Assembly (NCBI GenBank): GCA_029948255.1
Contig: JALIZF010001269.1
Span: 145,028-209,027, forward strand
Direction of reading: 5' to 3'
DNA length: 64,000 bases
From: Telmatactis stephensoni
Taxonomy: Eukaryota; Cnidaria; Anthozoa; Actiniaria; Isophelliidae
The notes below the pieces were generated by a model. That model was not told where the DNA came from. It saw nothing but the letters and a program-made list of their open reading frames with translations, and ran no database searches. Below, in pieces: positions 1-12,100 of the stretch (position 1 is the first letter of the stretch; the number at the start of each line of letters is the position of its first letter). Position numbers and translations under genes: made by a program.

Positions 1-821
1 AATGGCTATAAACCTTGGATTTGTAAGCCTTTTTACACTTTTAAGCTTTTAATTGCTCTGTGGTCCTTGGAAAGAGGAAAGTGAATGAATGGGCCTACAG
101 CGACTTTAGCTACAGTGGGAAGATCAGTTTGTGATCGTATCACTTGTGAGGTTTGACTACCGTCGAAATGAAGGCTGCGTATTAACACTAGAATCACCTT
201 TTTTTGCCATGGGGGGTCATCAAAATAACAACCCTCAACAAGGGGGAATCATTAAAATGCTGCAGTAAATTATGGGGGGATCAGATGAATTTTACTGTGT
301 TGCAACAAAAGTCCTCCACACCCCCCCCCCCCCCCCCCCGAGAACGAGAGAGCGCGTTATATATATCGGTGTATGAAGGCCCGACATAACACGCTCTCGA
401 GTTCTTTACTTATCAAACGTCCAGTTGTCAATTATCAAATTTGACCAGAATTTTTCAAGTTTGACTATTTTTGGCTTAGAAAATCCCAGTTAAAACTTAT
501 GCAAATGAACAAAAACTTTTATCGATATAAAGACAAGTACGTTACGGTAGTGATTTCCATTGTGTTTTCTAATGAATTATTAATGAGTTTGATAAGTGAA
601 CGTGAAAGAGATTTTGTTAATTATCCGTGACGCGTGAGAAGACCAAATATTTTTGATTTCATTTCGGAAGGGGGTTTAGGGGACCGTGATTACTGTATGG
701 TGTCAGTACCTATATAGTATGAAAAGCAACTTAACAACACTATCGAAACTGTAATCATTTTATAAATTAGTTAAAGTGTTTGTTTGCTTTAATGACATTT
801 ATCAAAGTGGATTTAAATTAG
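1..821. other. Intronic or upstream sequence of TRAF paralog 1
   Basis: No exon is recognised. A poly-C run lies at about 319-339. From about 698 to 821 the sequence aligns with 42482-42599, the intron just before the equivalent exon of paralog 2, so at least this part is intron. The short RING-end exon seen at 41848-41893 in paralog 2 has no match here, so it must lie upstream of the window. Confidence 0.5.
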
Positions 822-3800
822 GTATTTGAAGATAAAGCAATGAACCGAAGAATTTTGTCACTCATGATAAAATGTCCAGAACAAGCGTGCAATTGGCAAG
901 GTGAAATACGAGATATTGAGGTACATAACTGAATTGACTAGCTAACAACATTGTGTAAAAATTGCAGATACTAGCTAGAATCAACAAAAGGGGAGGAGAG
1001 GAACAAAGGGGAGGAGAAGATAAGGAAGATGAGGGGAGAGGGGGAGGATGAGGGGGAATTGCCCTATCGCATAATGACGTCACACCAAAACATTTTATTG
1101 TTTTGACGCTAAGGATTATGGTCGCCAGAGGGGATCAGAGTGATTGCATATCAAATAAACTGCAGATGAGCAATCACTGATACATGATATATATCAAAAC
1201 TCGATACATTGAAGTTCTACTTCGAAAAGGAATATTAATAGGTCCCAATTTCCACTGTTTCTGAGCATCTATCCCCATTATTATTATTATTATTATTGTA
1301 AACATACTGTGACGTCATTATGCGATAGGGCAATTACGGTAGCTCCGTAACAGTGGCGGTGGTAGTGGTAAACTCGATGTACTTTTTGACATGGTTGGAT
1401 TTATTTTGTGCTGTTCATTACGACAGAGCCATGAAGACAAATGTGATTATAAAGTCGTGGACTGTGACAACAAAATCTGTGGCATTAGAAAACCTCGTCA
1501 TGAAATGTTTAGACACCTACAAGATGAATGTCTGTACAGGATTGTGTCATGTCCTCACTGCAATGATGCATGCACATTTTGTTTATTACAGGTAAAAATA
1601 TCGAGCCTGCCTACAACGAAGGAGGAGGCCGGGAAGGGAAGGCAAATAAAGGAGAGGGGGGAAGAGGTAAAAAGGAAATCCCACAGGAATGCTATTGTTT
1701 TTACGCCCTCGTTGTGCTTGATTATTCCCCGTGGAATGAATGTCTATTTCTATCAATAGTAGTGAAGGTAACTTCACTACTAAGGTTGTGCACACTTCGC
1801 TGACCTCAGCCAATGAGATTACTGCATTACTGGTACCGAATTTCAAAACAATAGCGTTAGCGGAGGCTTTCCCTTCGTCCCTTCGTCTCCCTCTTTTCCA
1901 CTCCCCCTACCCCTCCCAAATCTCACCAAAGAGCATGTAGACAGGCTAGTTGGAAAATCACACGGCCTTATTCTTCAGAACTCACACCTAGTCACGTCAT
2001 ATACACGAGAGTATTTGGAGACTCTACTTTAGTTATCGAATTTGTATTGTACGATTATGACGTAAGTTTGTCTCCTCTGGTCATATAACTTTTAGATACC
2101 TACCCATGCAGTATTACCGACTTTGGGTCATGCACTCAAAACCTGAAACTTTACATCGCACGTAATACCAACTGATGAATGTCATTTATAGCTATAAAGA
2201 ACTACACTGGCTACCGAATGTTGCCTCTTGTCTTTATCGCCAAAATTAGAAACTCGAGAAAGAAAAGAAATTCTGAAAGTCGGATAACATACATATTTTT
2301 GAACGCGCGTCGAATATGCAAACATCTTTATGATATCTTACTTGTTCATCTGCGTGTATTACAATTGTGATTGCTTTAAAAATCTAATTAGTTACCATGG
2401 GGGATTTGGTCTTATTTCATTGTAATTGTATATATATATATATCATCTAAAGGTACATATCGATAAGTGTCCTAAATGTCCAGTCAGCTGCCCAAATGAA
2501 TGTGAGGAGACAATGACAAGAGAAGAGGTATATCAGTTATAAGATTTTCCTAAATTCATCAATAATCTCAACAACCAATTAATGTTGTCTTGATATCCAA
2601 TGAAACATGCATACGCAACATGTGAGAGGTTTGAATTCAGTTTGAAATGACAGGTATTTTTATGGGCTCCTGTAAATGCCAATGAGTGGAAATTTTACGA
2701 TATAGGCCAAAGTCCCAGCTACTGAAGAAATATTACGATCTTAAGTATGCATTTTTAGTTTGCAATGCAAATTTAAAGGAGATCATAAAAAGTGACCAAC
2801 AAAGTTAAGGGCCAAGTGTAGCTCCCTGAGGAACTGACAATGCCTTAAGAAGTTCAGTAACTTGCAAAGTCGGCCTCAGAGAATGCCTTCCAAATTGAAA
2901 TCAAGAGAAGTTCTAATAACACAAAAGTACCAACAGTTTAAATTTGTAATTATTTTGATTTCATGTCAGATTACAAGTCACACATTAAACGAGTGTCCGC
3001 TGACCATTGTACCGTGCAGTTATCAATACATTGGCTGTAACTTTACGGTAAGCTTAAAACCTAGCTCTTCAATCGCATCTCATGCTCGATCAGAATTTGG
3101 CAAGTCTCACAGATTTTATGCTTTTCTCAAGGTACAAAGAAAATTTTTAAATGACCACATTGAAGGCAGTGCAAAACAGCATCTTACCATGGCGACGGAA
3201 AAGATTTTGACAATTCAAAATCAGACAACGATCGGTCTTGAGAGCATGCAGAAACAGATGGATGAGATGAAAAGTAGGATGGAGGACATGAAAAAGCAAA
3301 TTCTCCCCACTATTGCCATTCAAGATGTTCAAAACCAAATAGACGAAATGAAAAAGCAAATTCTCCCTACTAAGGTTATTCAAGACGTCCAAAATCAAAT
3401 AGATGAGATAAAAAAGCAAATCGCTCCTATCAATTCCATTCAACATGTTCAGAACCAAATAGATGAGTTAAAAAAGCAAGTTCTCGCTACCAGTGACGTT
3501 CAAGACACTCAAAAACAAATAGATGATATTAAAAAGCAAATTCCCCCTACCAACGCCATTCAAGACGTCCAAAACCAAATAGATGAGATAAAAAAGCAAA
3601 CTCTCCATACCAACACAATTCAAGACGTTCAAAATGTGGTAGACGAAAATCCTCAAACAATGGCTACAGACGATGAAAAGCACTACAGCTACATCTGGAA
3701 GGTAGAAGACTTCCGTCAACAACTACAGACAGCAAAGCAGACGGGACTTGATATCCAGCTTTACAGCGAACCATTCTATACTCACAGGTATGGATACAGA

Positions 3801-4154
3801 GTGAAACTTAGGTTAAATCCTAATGGTTTCGGTGGTGGCAAGGGTACCTATGTTTCGGTATACATAATTGTCATGCGTGGAGAGTATGATGGATTGTTAA
3901 CCTGGCCTTTTTATTGGAAATTCAAGTTCATCCTCATGGATCAAAAACCAGATCATTCAAAGCGGAAGAACATTGAAAGCGGCTTCCATACTCCTGACAA
4001 ATCTTTAAAGTTTTATCAAAGACCGACAACAGATGAAAACATTCCAATAGGTTTTCCTAAATTTTTTTCTCAGGAAGCATTAGCCAACAACATACAAAAC
4101 TATGTTGTCCATGACGCACTTTTTGTAAAACTGGAACTTAAAAAATGTTCTTAA
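822..4154 (+). CDS. TRAF-family adaptor, paralog 1 (5'-partial, spliced)
   Basis: Exons read in frame: 822-920, 1427-1591, 2453-2527, 2970-3047 and 3132-4154 (stop), each with AG/GT borders, giving about 479 residues. The first four encode TRAF-type zinc fingers with repeated Cys/His pairs (for example KCPEQACNW, DKCPKCPVSCPNEC). The last exon encodes a coiled coil built from about six 20-residue repeats (core QDVQNQIDEIKKQ, roughly 3300-3640) followed by a C-terminal MATH/TRAF-C domain starting at YIWKVEDF (about 3690). TRAF proteins trimerise through this region and link receptors to NF-kB/MAPK signalling (family knowledge). The RING-encoding exons expected upstream are not in the window. 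An AATAAA follows the stop immediately (4155-4160). Translating straight through 2862-3131 would join intron sequence to the last exon; paralog 2 shows that the short exon 2970-3047 and the acceptor at 3131 are the likelier structure. Exact biochemical role is inferred from domains. Confidence 0.85.
1057..1335. mobile_element. MITE with 27-bp perfect terminal inverted repeats
   Basis: Ends read AATTGCCCTATCGCATAATG inward at 1057 and as the reverse complement up to 1335; 27 bp match perfectly. It sits in a TRAF paralog 1 intron. The paralogous intron lacks it: GAGGATGAGGGGG joins TACGGTAGCTCC there at about 42810-42833. A diverged relative is at 10233-10480. It has no coding capacity, so it is non-autonomous. 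Confidence 0.85.
3300..3650 (+). repeat. In-frame 60-bp repeats coding the TRAF coiled coil
   Basis: About six direct repeats of 60 bp encode successive 20-residue units resembling IQDVQNQIDEIKKQILPT. Paralog 2 has only one clear unit at the equivalent place (about 45425-45485). Reading frame is kept, so the repeats lengthen the coiled-coil stalk without breaking the MATH domain. Confidence 0.85.
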
Positions 4155-5442
4155 AATAAAAGGATCGACCGTAGAGCATAACCAGGAGGCTGAGACGTCA
4201 CGGGTTTCGCCGGATGTGGCGGATTGTCCCTCATTAGATCACCATGCAATCACGTGCAACCTCTCGGTACAGACACCTCTATAATATGGACATCTCCATA
4301 TTATTGACAGATCTTTTGGCCCGGGCAAAGCCTCCATACAGTTTTGTTAAAATACTTCTACATTACGGACTTTCTCTCTATTACGGACAACAATCTCCTA
4401 ATTAGATCAAACAACAACAACAACAACAAAAATCTACGTAGTTGAACTTATTTATTCCTGATAATTTCCTAATTCTCATACAAATTCTACCTGTTTATTA
4501 TGGACAGTGTGAACCTTTCTGACATCTTGTAAGTTGAAATATTGCTCTGATTTTAAAAGTGTGAATACGAAAAGCACTGTAGTGCGAAATGTACATAGTG
4601 ATGAGGCCCATTAGACATTAAACCTGCAAGCAGATTATCCTACGTCACAAAAATAGTACTTGATACTGTACCAGTCAGAAGAAGCTGTAAAATTATGTTA
4701 TAAGCCCGGTCTCTATAGTAAGGACAACTCTGTAATACGGACGCTTTTCTCCAGCCCTTTGATGTCCGTGTTAGCGAGGTTCCACTACTTGCGCGCGCTG
4801 CAAATTATTAGATATTTGCCATGCAAGCCAGATTTGCTTCTAGCGAGAGCTGAATTCATTCAATGCGAATTCTAAACATAGTCCAAAGAATGTGGCAAAT
4901 TTGTTTGCCGAACGGTTTTTGAAAGGGCACATGCGGTGACTTCAAGTTTTTGCTTTCCTGGGTTAGCCCTGCATGTGAACTGAATTGTAGGCCAGACAAG
5001 TTATCACTATGAACTCATTTGTATTCTTCATGCCAAATAGTTCGTTACCAGATTGTTCAATAACCATAGCTTATCAAATAGTATGAATTTTTTTATGCTT
5101 TTCGGTAGAGAAGAAGACCGCTGCACTGATAAAATATGTTCAAAAGTAATTTCGATGAGAAATGAATAAAAGATAAGATGAAAACTATGAGTTTACTAAA
5201 ACGCATTTTTTTCAGGGTGGTAACGAAACTCTTTAACATTGCTGATTCATGATTCCCATTTGATTTAATTTTACTCCTGTGATTCATGATTCATACAGAA
5301 ATACATCACATTTTGTACCTCTAAATATGTACTAGACCCGTTGAGCACTAGGATGGATGATATTACTTTCAATCATGCAAATACGAGCGCGAAGCGCTGG
5401 GCGCGCTGAGGCAGAAGTTAAGGTATGAGTGAGTGCATCGAG
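4155..5442. other. 3' flank of TRAF paralog 1, intergenic
   Basis: 4155-4250 and about 4890-5080 align with the 3' flank of paralog 2 (46034-46130 and 46180-46260 plus 46769-46820), so the duplication extended about 900 bp past the stop codon. Between them lies sequence with phrases such as CTCTATAATATGGACA and TATTACGGACAA, a dispersed degenerate repeat also seen near 15230 and 23660. No supported gene. Confidence 0.5.
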
Positions 5443-5971
5443 TGTTACAAGAGGGGTCGTCCTGCTCTGCCAACTCGTTTATTGTATTTTGTACAGTAGC
5501 TCATTACAAGCTATATGTGAGAGTTAGTACTACAAGGCGGGGAAGAGCCAGGCCAACCAGAAAGACTTTCCTTAGTCGGAGTGGCTGTCAGAAGGAGTTC
5601 CTTACTCGACCACCTTCATTATTTAGAGCTGTACTTTCAAATTAACACTGAGTCGTACCCCCAAGTTAGTATACAAAGACTTAGTTAATGTGCGAATGTG
5701 ACAAATATTGACAGTCCTCATATAATAACTAAGCTAAATCTAATTTCCTGTTTACATTACATTTGGAGTCAAAGCGAAACCCTATGTTGGTCTGTTTGGT
5801 TTATAGTGAAAGAGGATGTGTCACCCAACAGACAATGGTCCGAGACAATACACAAATCCTATGATCAAAACGGTTAAGGTTACAACACTTAAAATGCTTA
5901 ATTAGTAAATTACTCAAAAATACATTGAGGTTAATAAATATACAAAATTATTTGAAATCTGTAGGCTAACA
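5443..5971. mobile_element. Solo LTR-like element, copy A
   Basis: A 529-bp block begins TGTTACA and ends CTAACA (TG...CA ends typical of LTRs) and is flanked on both sides by the 4-bp direct repeat CGAG (5439-5442 and 5972-5975). A second copy is at 11950-12489. No gag, pol, primer site or second LTR is adjacent, so a solo LTR is the best reading; a non-autonomous DNA element with short TGTTA/TAACA ends is the alternative. Confidence 0.65.
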
Positions 5972-6817
5972 CGAGTATTCTCTGGTGAACTAGAAATGCT
6001 CTTGTGGTACAAGAAGTGAATCACTCCACAAAGCTTTGGGATACAAATTTCCCTTTGGTTCCTTTGAAGCTCAGATTTAGAATTAGAACATAACTATTTT
6101 AGCTCTTGACAGCGCAAAGCGCAAGCCACTCTGTAAAAGGTTTGTAGTAAAGGAGTTTGGAATGGCTGCTATGTATTTGATTTTGGGTATTTTAAAAACA
6201 TCTAGCTTCAGATCTTAAGGCCTGGATACACGATAGACTGGCATTCCCTGCAAAAGTTTTTGCAGCGTCGCGCGCAACATGAACATTTGCACTGTGCGTC
6301 CAACTCTCCAATGTTGCGCGAAATGTTGTGGCGGAAAATGTTGCATTGCGTGTTACGTTCGGGTCTTTGTAAGCGCGAGGCGCTCGACAAAAATATCCGT
6401 TTCACAACAGCTACTTTTGGATGATTTGAGAACTAACATGACGGCTCATTCAAGATTCTCTAGAGTTGAAACAAAAACTGATTCCTGATTCCTTAATTTT
6501 TCAGCCCAAATATATTTTCACATGGTCAATATTTAACAATTACTGAAGTCTCTGAACTTGGAGGTGAACAGCGGTAGAATATTTACCGAGGTAAATATTC
6601 CTAAAACCTATACCACTATTCACCGACAATGAAAAGAATAATTGTTTTAGTATACACCACCTCCGCAACCCAACACTTTATAGGATTCATAAAACTACAT
6701 TTTTAGAAATGTCAACAAAAAAAGAAAAAGTTATTATCGAAACAATTCACTATGATGCTAGGAGACTCACGTCAAGAAAAAATGAGGGAAAAAATGAAGG
6801 AATCCCCGTGACCCATC
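5972..6817. other. Intergenic sequence without recognised gene
   Basis: AT-rich sequence. Around 6240-6370 there is a cluster of GCGCGCAACA / ATGTTGCGCG palindromic words, similar in vocabulary to the insert at 46308-46550. Nothing coding is supported. Confidence 0.4.
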
Positions 6818-7331
6818 ATATGCCATATGACCCTTTTGATGCTATTTTTAGAAACCCGTCAAAATGACAGCACGGTGATATTCGTCTAACCACGACCGTT
6901 TTCTATTTTTCTTTTTCTTTTTCTTTTTCTTTTCTTTTCTTTTTTTTTTACGTGCCATTAGTTGCCCAATTTTTGAAGTTTCAACTCTTTTTTAAAAACA
7001 CTTTTTTATAGTTATCGACTCAAACGTTATTTCCGCTTGAGTGATCTTGAGGCAATGCAACAACTCGCGCGCGCTCTCGAATCAGATTCATAATGGTCAT
7101 TGAACTGAATGAAGTAAAAAAAGGCGATTCGTGAATAATTAAGTCGCAAATGTTTTTAATCAATCAGATTGCAGGATTTGCTAGTGATTTCAAAATAGAT
7201 ATAATTAGAAAGAAATTCAAAAGAAAAGAAAAGAAAAAGAAAAATAGAAAACGGTCGTGGTTAAGACGAATATCCGCGCGGTCATTTTGACGGGTTCTAA
7301 AAATAGCATCAAAAGGGTCGTATGGCATATG
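6818..7331. repeat. Inverted repeat with ~120-bp arms
   Basis: The left arm, about 6818-6945, starts CATATGCCATATGACCCTTT. Its reverse complement returns at about 7209-7331. The arms include the ACCACGACCGTTTTC motif and a CTTTTT tract, with about 265 bp between them. No open frame of note. Probably a MITE or foldback element. Confidence 0.75.
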
Positions 7332-7373
7332 CATGTTGAAATCCCATGAGATTTAGTCTATCAAGACTGAACG

Positions 7374-7625
7374 AGCAGCAAGTGATAACATCTGCGCATG
7401 TCTCCAACTTCTATTGTCTTGGACAAATGGATAATTTTGAAAGGATAAATTCTAGCTGTTCACACTTCTGCACTCGAATTTAGTGCTCCGAAAAACATTG
7501 GGGAGACTATATACGACTCTATTTATGAAAGAGGTAGCCCTAAGCCAGGTTAAAACCGTAATTGAGGCAACTTCCGTCCAGCGGCTCGCGCATACTCGTC
7601 ACGTTATCACTTGCTGCTGACTGAA
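7374..7625. repeat. Short inverted-repeat element
   Basis: AGCAGCAAGTGATAAC near 7376 is mirrored by GTTATCACTTGCTGCT near 7601-7618, about 240 bp apart. Consistent with a small inverted-repeat element next to the preceding one; target duplication was not resolved. Confidence 0.45.
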
Positions 7626-7790
7626 CGAAAGAAATAAATAGACATATTTGATCACTTTTGGCACTTGAAAAAGAAAAGAAATAAAACGAGTGGAAAAAAA
7701 ACAAACAAAATCAATTTACAGTGTGTAGCTTCACGTGATTTCTTTCACGGTTTTCCCAGTGTAAATACGCTGTGTAATAACGCATTGCCG

Positions 7791-7940
7791 GATTTGATTG
7801 GATTTGATTCGATTCGATTCGATTCGATTCGATTCGATTCGACTCGATTCGATTCGATTTGATTCGATTCGATTCGATTCGATTCGATTCGATTCGATTC
7901 GATTCGATTCGATTCGATTCGATTTGATTTGATTTGATTT
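7791..7940. repeat. (GATTC)n pentanucleotide microsatellite
   Basis: About 30 tandem copies of GATTC with a few GATTT variants at the edges. Confidence 0.98.
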
Positions 7941-9129
7941 TTTTGACCTATTTGGATGAACTTGTCGATGCCGTTCATTTGATCACTTTATCTGACAGAT
8001 TTAGTTCCGAATTAAACTTCAGCTTCAACCGAAGTTCAAGCGAAGGGGCCAAACAAGATGTTCATACGTTGTGTGTTCATCTGGTCACGCAAGGCACAGG
8101 AAGTCAAAACATGCAGGCGTCTAGTTCACCGACCTATTTTTTTATATTTCTCAGAAAAGGCAATGTTCTTTCATGTTTTTTTTTTTAAGTTCTTTAATCG
8201 GATACATTGGGGTATTTTAATTTAGGTTCGTCGTGCAAATGTTGTCAGGTATGTCCCAAGATGCAACGTATTCAGTCGGCGATTTCTGAGCGAGTTTTGT
8301 TTCGGCCTAGTACATCATCTTTAATTTGGAGTTCGATTTAAAAATTGTTATTCTTCATCTAGAAAACCTTGGAAATGTTATTATTATTGCAAATACATTG
8401 TTAAGTAGGCCAGGAATATGACACTCATTTATGAAGTGCTTTAGGAAATAAGTTTGAAAGCACGCCAAAGTGAAACTGTGCTAAAAGTTAAGCTGAAGCG
8501 CCAAATAGAAATATCGATTTCCGTACCGTGTTTTAATAATTGACTCTTAATTTTTCACAACTAAGTTACACTTGGATTGGAAAATGTTCAACAGTGTTTT
8601 AGCGTTTTCCCACAAACACAAACACTGAGGATTGCTCTACGTCGCTTAAGCTTTAACAACAAAAAAACAGACCTTCAAAAAAGTCATGTGATTAATTCGA
8701 AATGGGCTTGTTAAAAAAGTTTGAATTGTGTCCTATTTTCTTTGCTTTGGTGTGTAGTTTATTGCCTTTTCTAGAGCTGCTCGAATCCCAGACAGCTATT
8801 TCCGCGTTTTTTGTTCATCGTTGCCAAGGTAACGCCGATCAAGCGGAACTTGACACCGCGGTGCAACAGGCCTTGTGACTTTTCTAAAATGGAAAGTGGA
8901 AGTGTGTTACTACAAAACTATTTTTAGCCACTTTAAATTGCTGAACGCACAAAACTGAAATCTTTGGGTTTATTCTCATCAAATATCCATCGTTCAAGCA
9001 ATTACTTTTTGTGTAAATCACGAAGAATCGGTCATAATTTGCAAATGTTTTTGTATGTGGTCTGGAAATCGACGGTAAACATTCTCAAATTACACAGCAT
9101 TTATCAAACGAGCGTTCGTGTCGGACAAA
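7941..9129. other. 5' flank of the laminin gene
   Basis: No exon was recognised. The last few hundred bases probably hold the promoter and 5' UTR of the laminin gene beginning at 9130, but no TATA box or initiator can be assigned with confidence. Confidence 0.4.
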
Positions 9130-12100
9130 ATGGTCGTTCTGTCAGTTCCAAGTTTCTTCGTGTCTCAAATGTTATTGAGCTTAATTGCCATTGCATCCAG
9201 CCAGCAAGACTGTAGTACTGGGCCATGCTTTCCTGCTCCTACAGAGGTAGAAAGTAAATTCGTGGTGAATGCAAGTTCAACTTGTGGTCTCCATGGTCCC
9301 GAGAACTACTGTCTATCATTAGATCCCTCATGCCTCCGTGTCTGTGATGCTTCAGTTAAACACCAAAGACACCCAGCATCTTATGTTATCGATGCAGCAT
9401 TTTCAAACACTTTCTGGAAATCTGTAAACTTTATTCGACCAGTCTATTTACAGATAGACTTTGGGACTACACTGATGCTGTATCGTTCAGTTGTGACGTT
9501 CATGTACGAGGTCCCCGCTGCTATGTACTTTACTAAATCCATCGACTATGGCGCAACATTTATACCTGTAAACTATCATGCTACAAACTGTACAAAGTTT
9601 TTTAACCTACCGGTAACAGTAAGCTATCAAAGGAATGGTTTGGCTGTTGAGTGTTTTCAACTCGATCCACCAAACAACCCTAGCAAACAGGTAAGTTTCC
9701 GAGTTATTTTTCTTGTGTTTAATTGCCTGATTACTCAAAGTTGCTAGAAAATAATGACAAATACCAGTTTCTATCCACGGAGTTTGTATTTTTACCATAA
9801 ATGTTAATGCAGCTTACATTGTGAAATGGATTGAAATGCTGAAAGTATAAAACAGCCTGATGCATCCAAGAAAACAGCTATTCTAAACTGATTCTTTGCC
9901 GATAAACATCTACCCGTCCTCTACATGGCTGGTTGCTTTGTGTGCTTACATGACGAAGTTACTAAAACATGCTATTTCTATTTTGCCCTTTTAAGATTTG
10001 ACCTTATGTTGTAGCTAAAGAATTTAACTCACAAATAACTCTGATAAAAGTGACATGTTCAGTTAAAAATACTTCCATAGTAACTGTATACAGTTATTGA
10101 GTTTAGTTTCTGAGCATGCTTTGGACGTAAAAGCCATGTTTTCTCGATGCTTGTTGATGGAGTTTGATGGAATTAATTCAGTTGTTTCCTGGTCTGATTT
10201 GAATCAATTATATATTCCTTATCAAGTTCCTGAATTGCCCTATTTCACTATTACGTCACATCAAAACACATCATATCACATTTAAACACAAAGGATCATA
10301 TAATGATCGCGGAAGGGGGACAAAACCGACAGCAACAGCACAAACTAAAGAAAATTGATATAGAATGTGTTTTATATATATAGACCAAAGAAAAGCGGTA
10401 ACAGCCATCAAATGCAATAAATGTTGTTTATTATATATCTCATATTTGGGCACCAGGCCATTTGAGTTAAATGGGCAATTGATTCGTGACAAAAGCAATA
10501 TATTTAACTGATTAGTCCGTTTATGCGCTAAAATTTCTTTGTGAAACCGGTGTTACAGGGATTTGTGTTCCCCGAGTTTTGTGTTCCCCAGAACACTGGC
10601 CACTAGTGTTTTGTGTTTCCCTTACGACCTTCCCACCCCTCCCTCCAATGTACCTTCAGAAATCGACTAGTTTTGGAAATATTGAAAGTTGAAAAGAGGT
10701 ACGAATGGACCTTCATAGACATTTAATTACCTAAGAAAATACACGCAAGAACAAGAGGTCCGTTTTTACAATGTTTGTTAACTGTTGAAGTTTCCTTAAT
10801 GCATTTTCTTCGTAGCTTTAATTTCGCGGGAAAACGTTTGTCAATTTGCTTCCGATCGGCGAACAAATTCTGTTCTTCGGTGAACAAATTTCTGTCATCG
10901 CGACTTATAAAACAACCGGAAGAGTTGGTAAACGATGTCAAGACTTATTCTGAATATGAAAATATTGTTAATAATTATACCTACATAGAAGGGGGAATAT
11001 ACTCGGCCTGATTTTCACAAAAAAATATACACGTGTAAAGTATGTAGGCGTCCTAAGAAGAGTTAGCAAGAAATTCTCGCTTGAAACGTGCAGTGAAGAT
11101 GGCGAGGAAACCGGCCCAGATTTCTAATTGAATCGTTGAGTCAAAACTTTTCATTTTCATAATGTTCGAACTTGCGGTAACCTTAGTTTGCAAACAGACT
11201 TCAGTGAAAATAAAACGAATTCCCGTGAGTTTAAAATATTATAAAATGCTCTATCTTCTTTTATACTCATGAGCAAGGGCTCGAATTAGAAACCAACAGT
11301 CGAGGATTTGAATACATTTGAAATAGTTGAAAATAAACCTCTTAAAAAAACATTGTAAAAAGGTACCTTTTTTCAACTTCAATATTTTCCACAACTAGTT
11401 GATGTTGTGACTAAAAGTTGGGGGGAGAATGATTTCTGAAGATACATTGGAGGGAAGGCCGTAGGAGAAACACAAAACACTAGTGCTCAGTGTTCGGGGA
11501 ACACAAATCACTGTGACGCCGGGGCTAAAACTACACAGGTAACCAAAACTCTATGTTAGAGCTGTGAATTATGTACAAACATAAAAGTAAATGTACGGTA
11601 GAGGGGGTGTGTGTTACGAGAGGGACTTTGTAAGGAATCGCCTGTTCTGTCAACCCCTTTTTGGATAAGATATTGGCGACCTTGTTCTCATCAACATCAC
11701 AATCAGGCAAAAGTACTTGTAACCGTTTCTTTCTATTGAATTCTTTCATTCTTAATTTGAGCATTCCTTTTCCGACACGCAGGAGATCTCTGTCTCTTTG
11801 CAAATGGATGTTCCTTGCCACTTATAATCTTCATCTCGATAGAAAGTCAGATCAGTAGAACGTCAAGTCCAGTACAAGGGAATGCAGTTAGGGTTCTCCT
11901 TGTTGTAATTACGATGAACGATATGCAGAACAGTTAGGTTCTCCACCAGTGTTACAGGAAGGACTAGTCGGGATCGCCTGCTCTGCTAACTCGTTTATTA
12001 GACTTTGAACAAGCTAAGAGCTAATTACAAGCTAAGCAAGGGTTGGTACTACAAGGCGGGATAGAGCCAGGCCAACCAGAAAGACTTTCCTTAGTCGGAG

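Noticed and set aside
2862..3131. N-terminal extension of the last TRAF exon as one long unspliced frame
   Set aside because: The stretch contains the exon 2970-3047 in frame, but the remaining sequence around it matches intron in paralog 2, where frame is not kept. Splice borders give a better protein.
7745..7978. 77-codon minus-strand frame of NRIES repeats
   Set aside because: Translation of the GATTC microsatellite.
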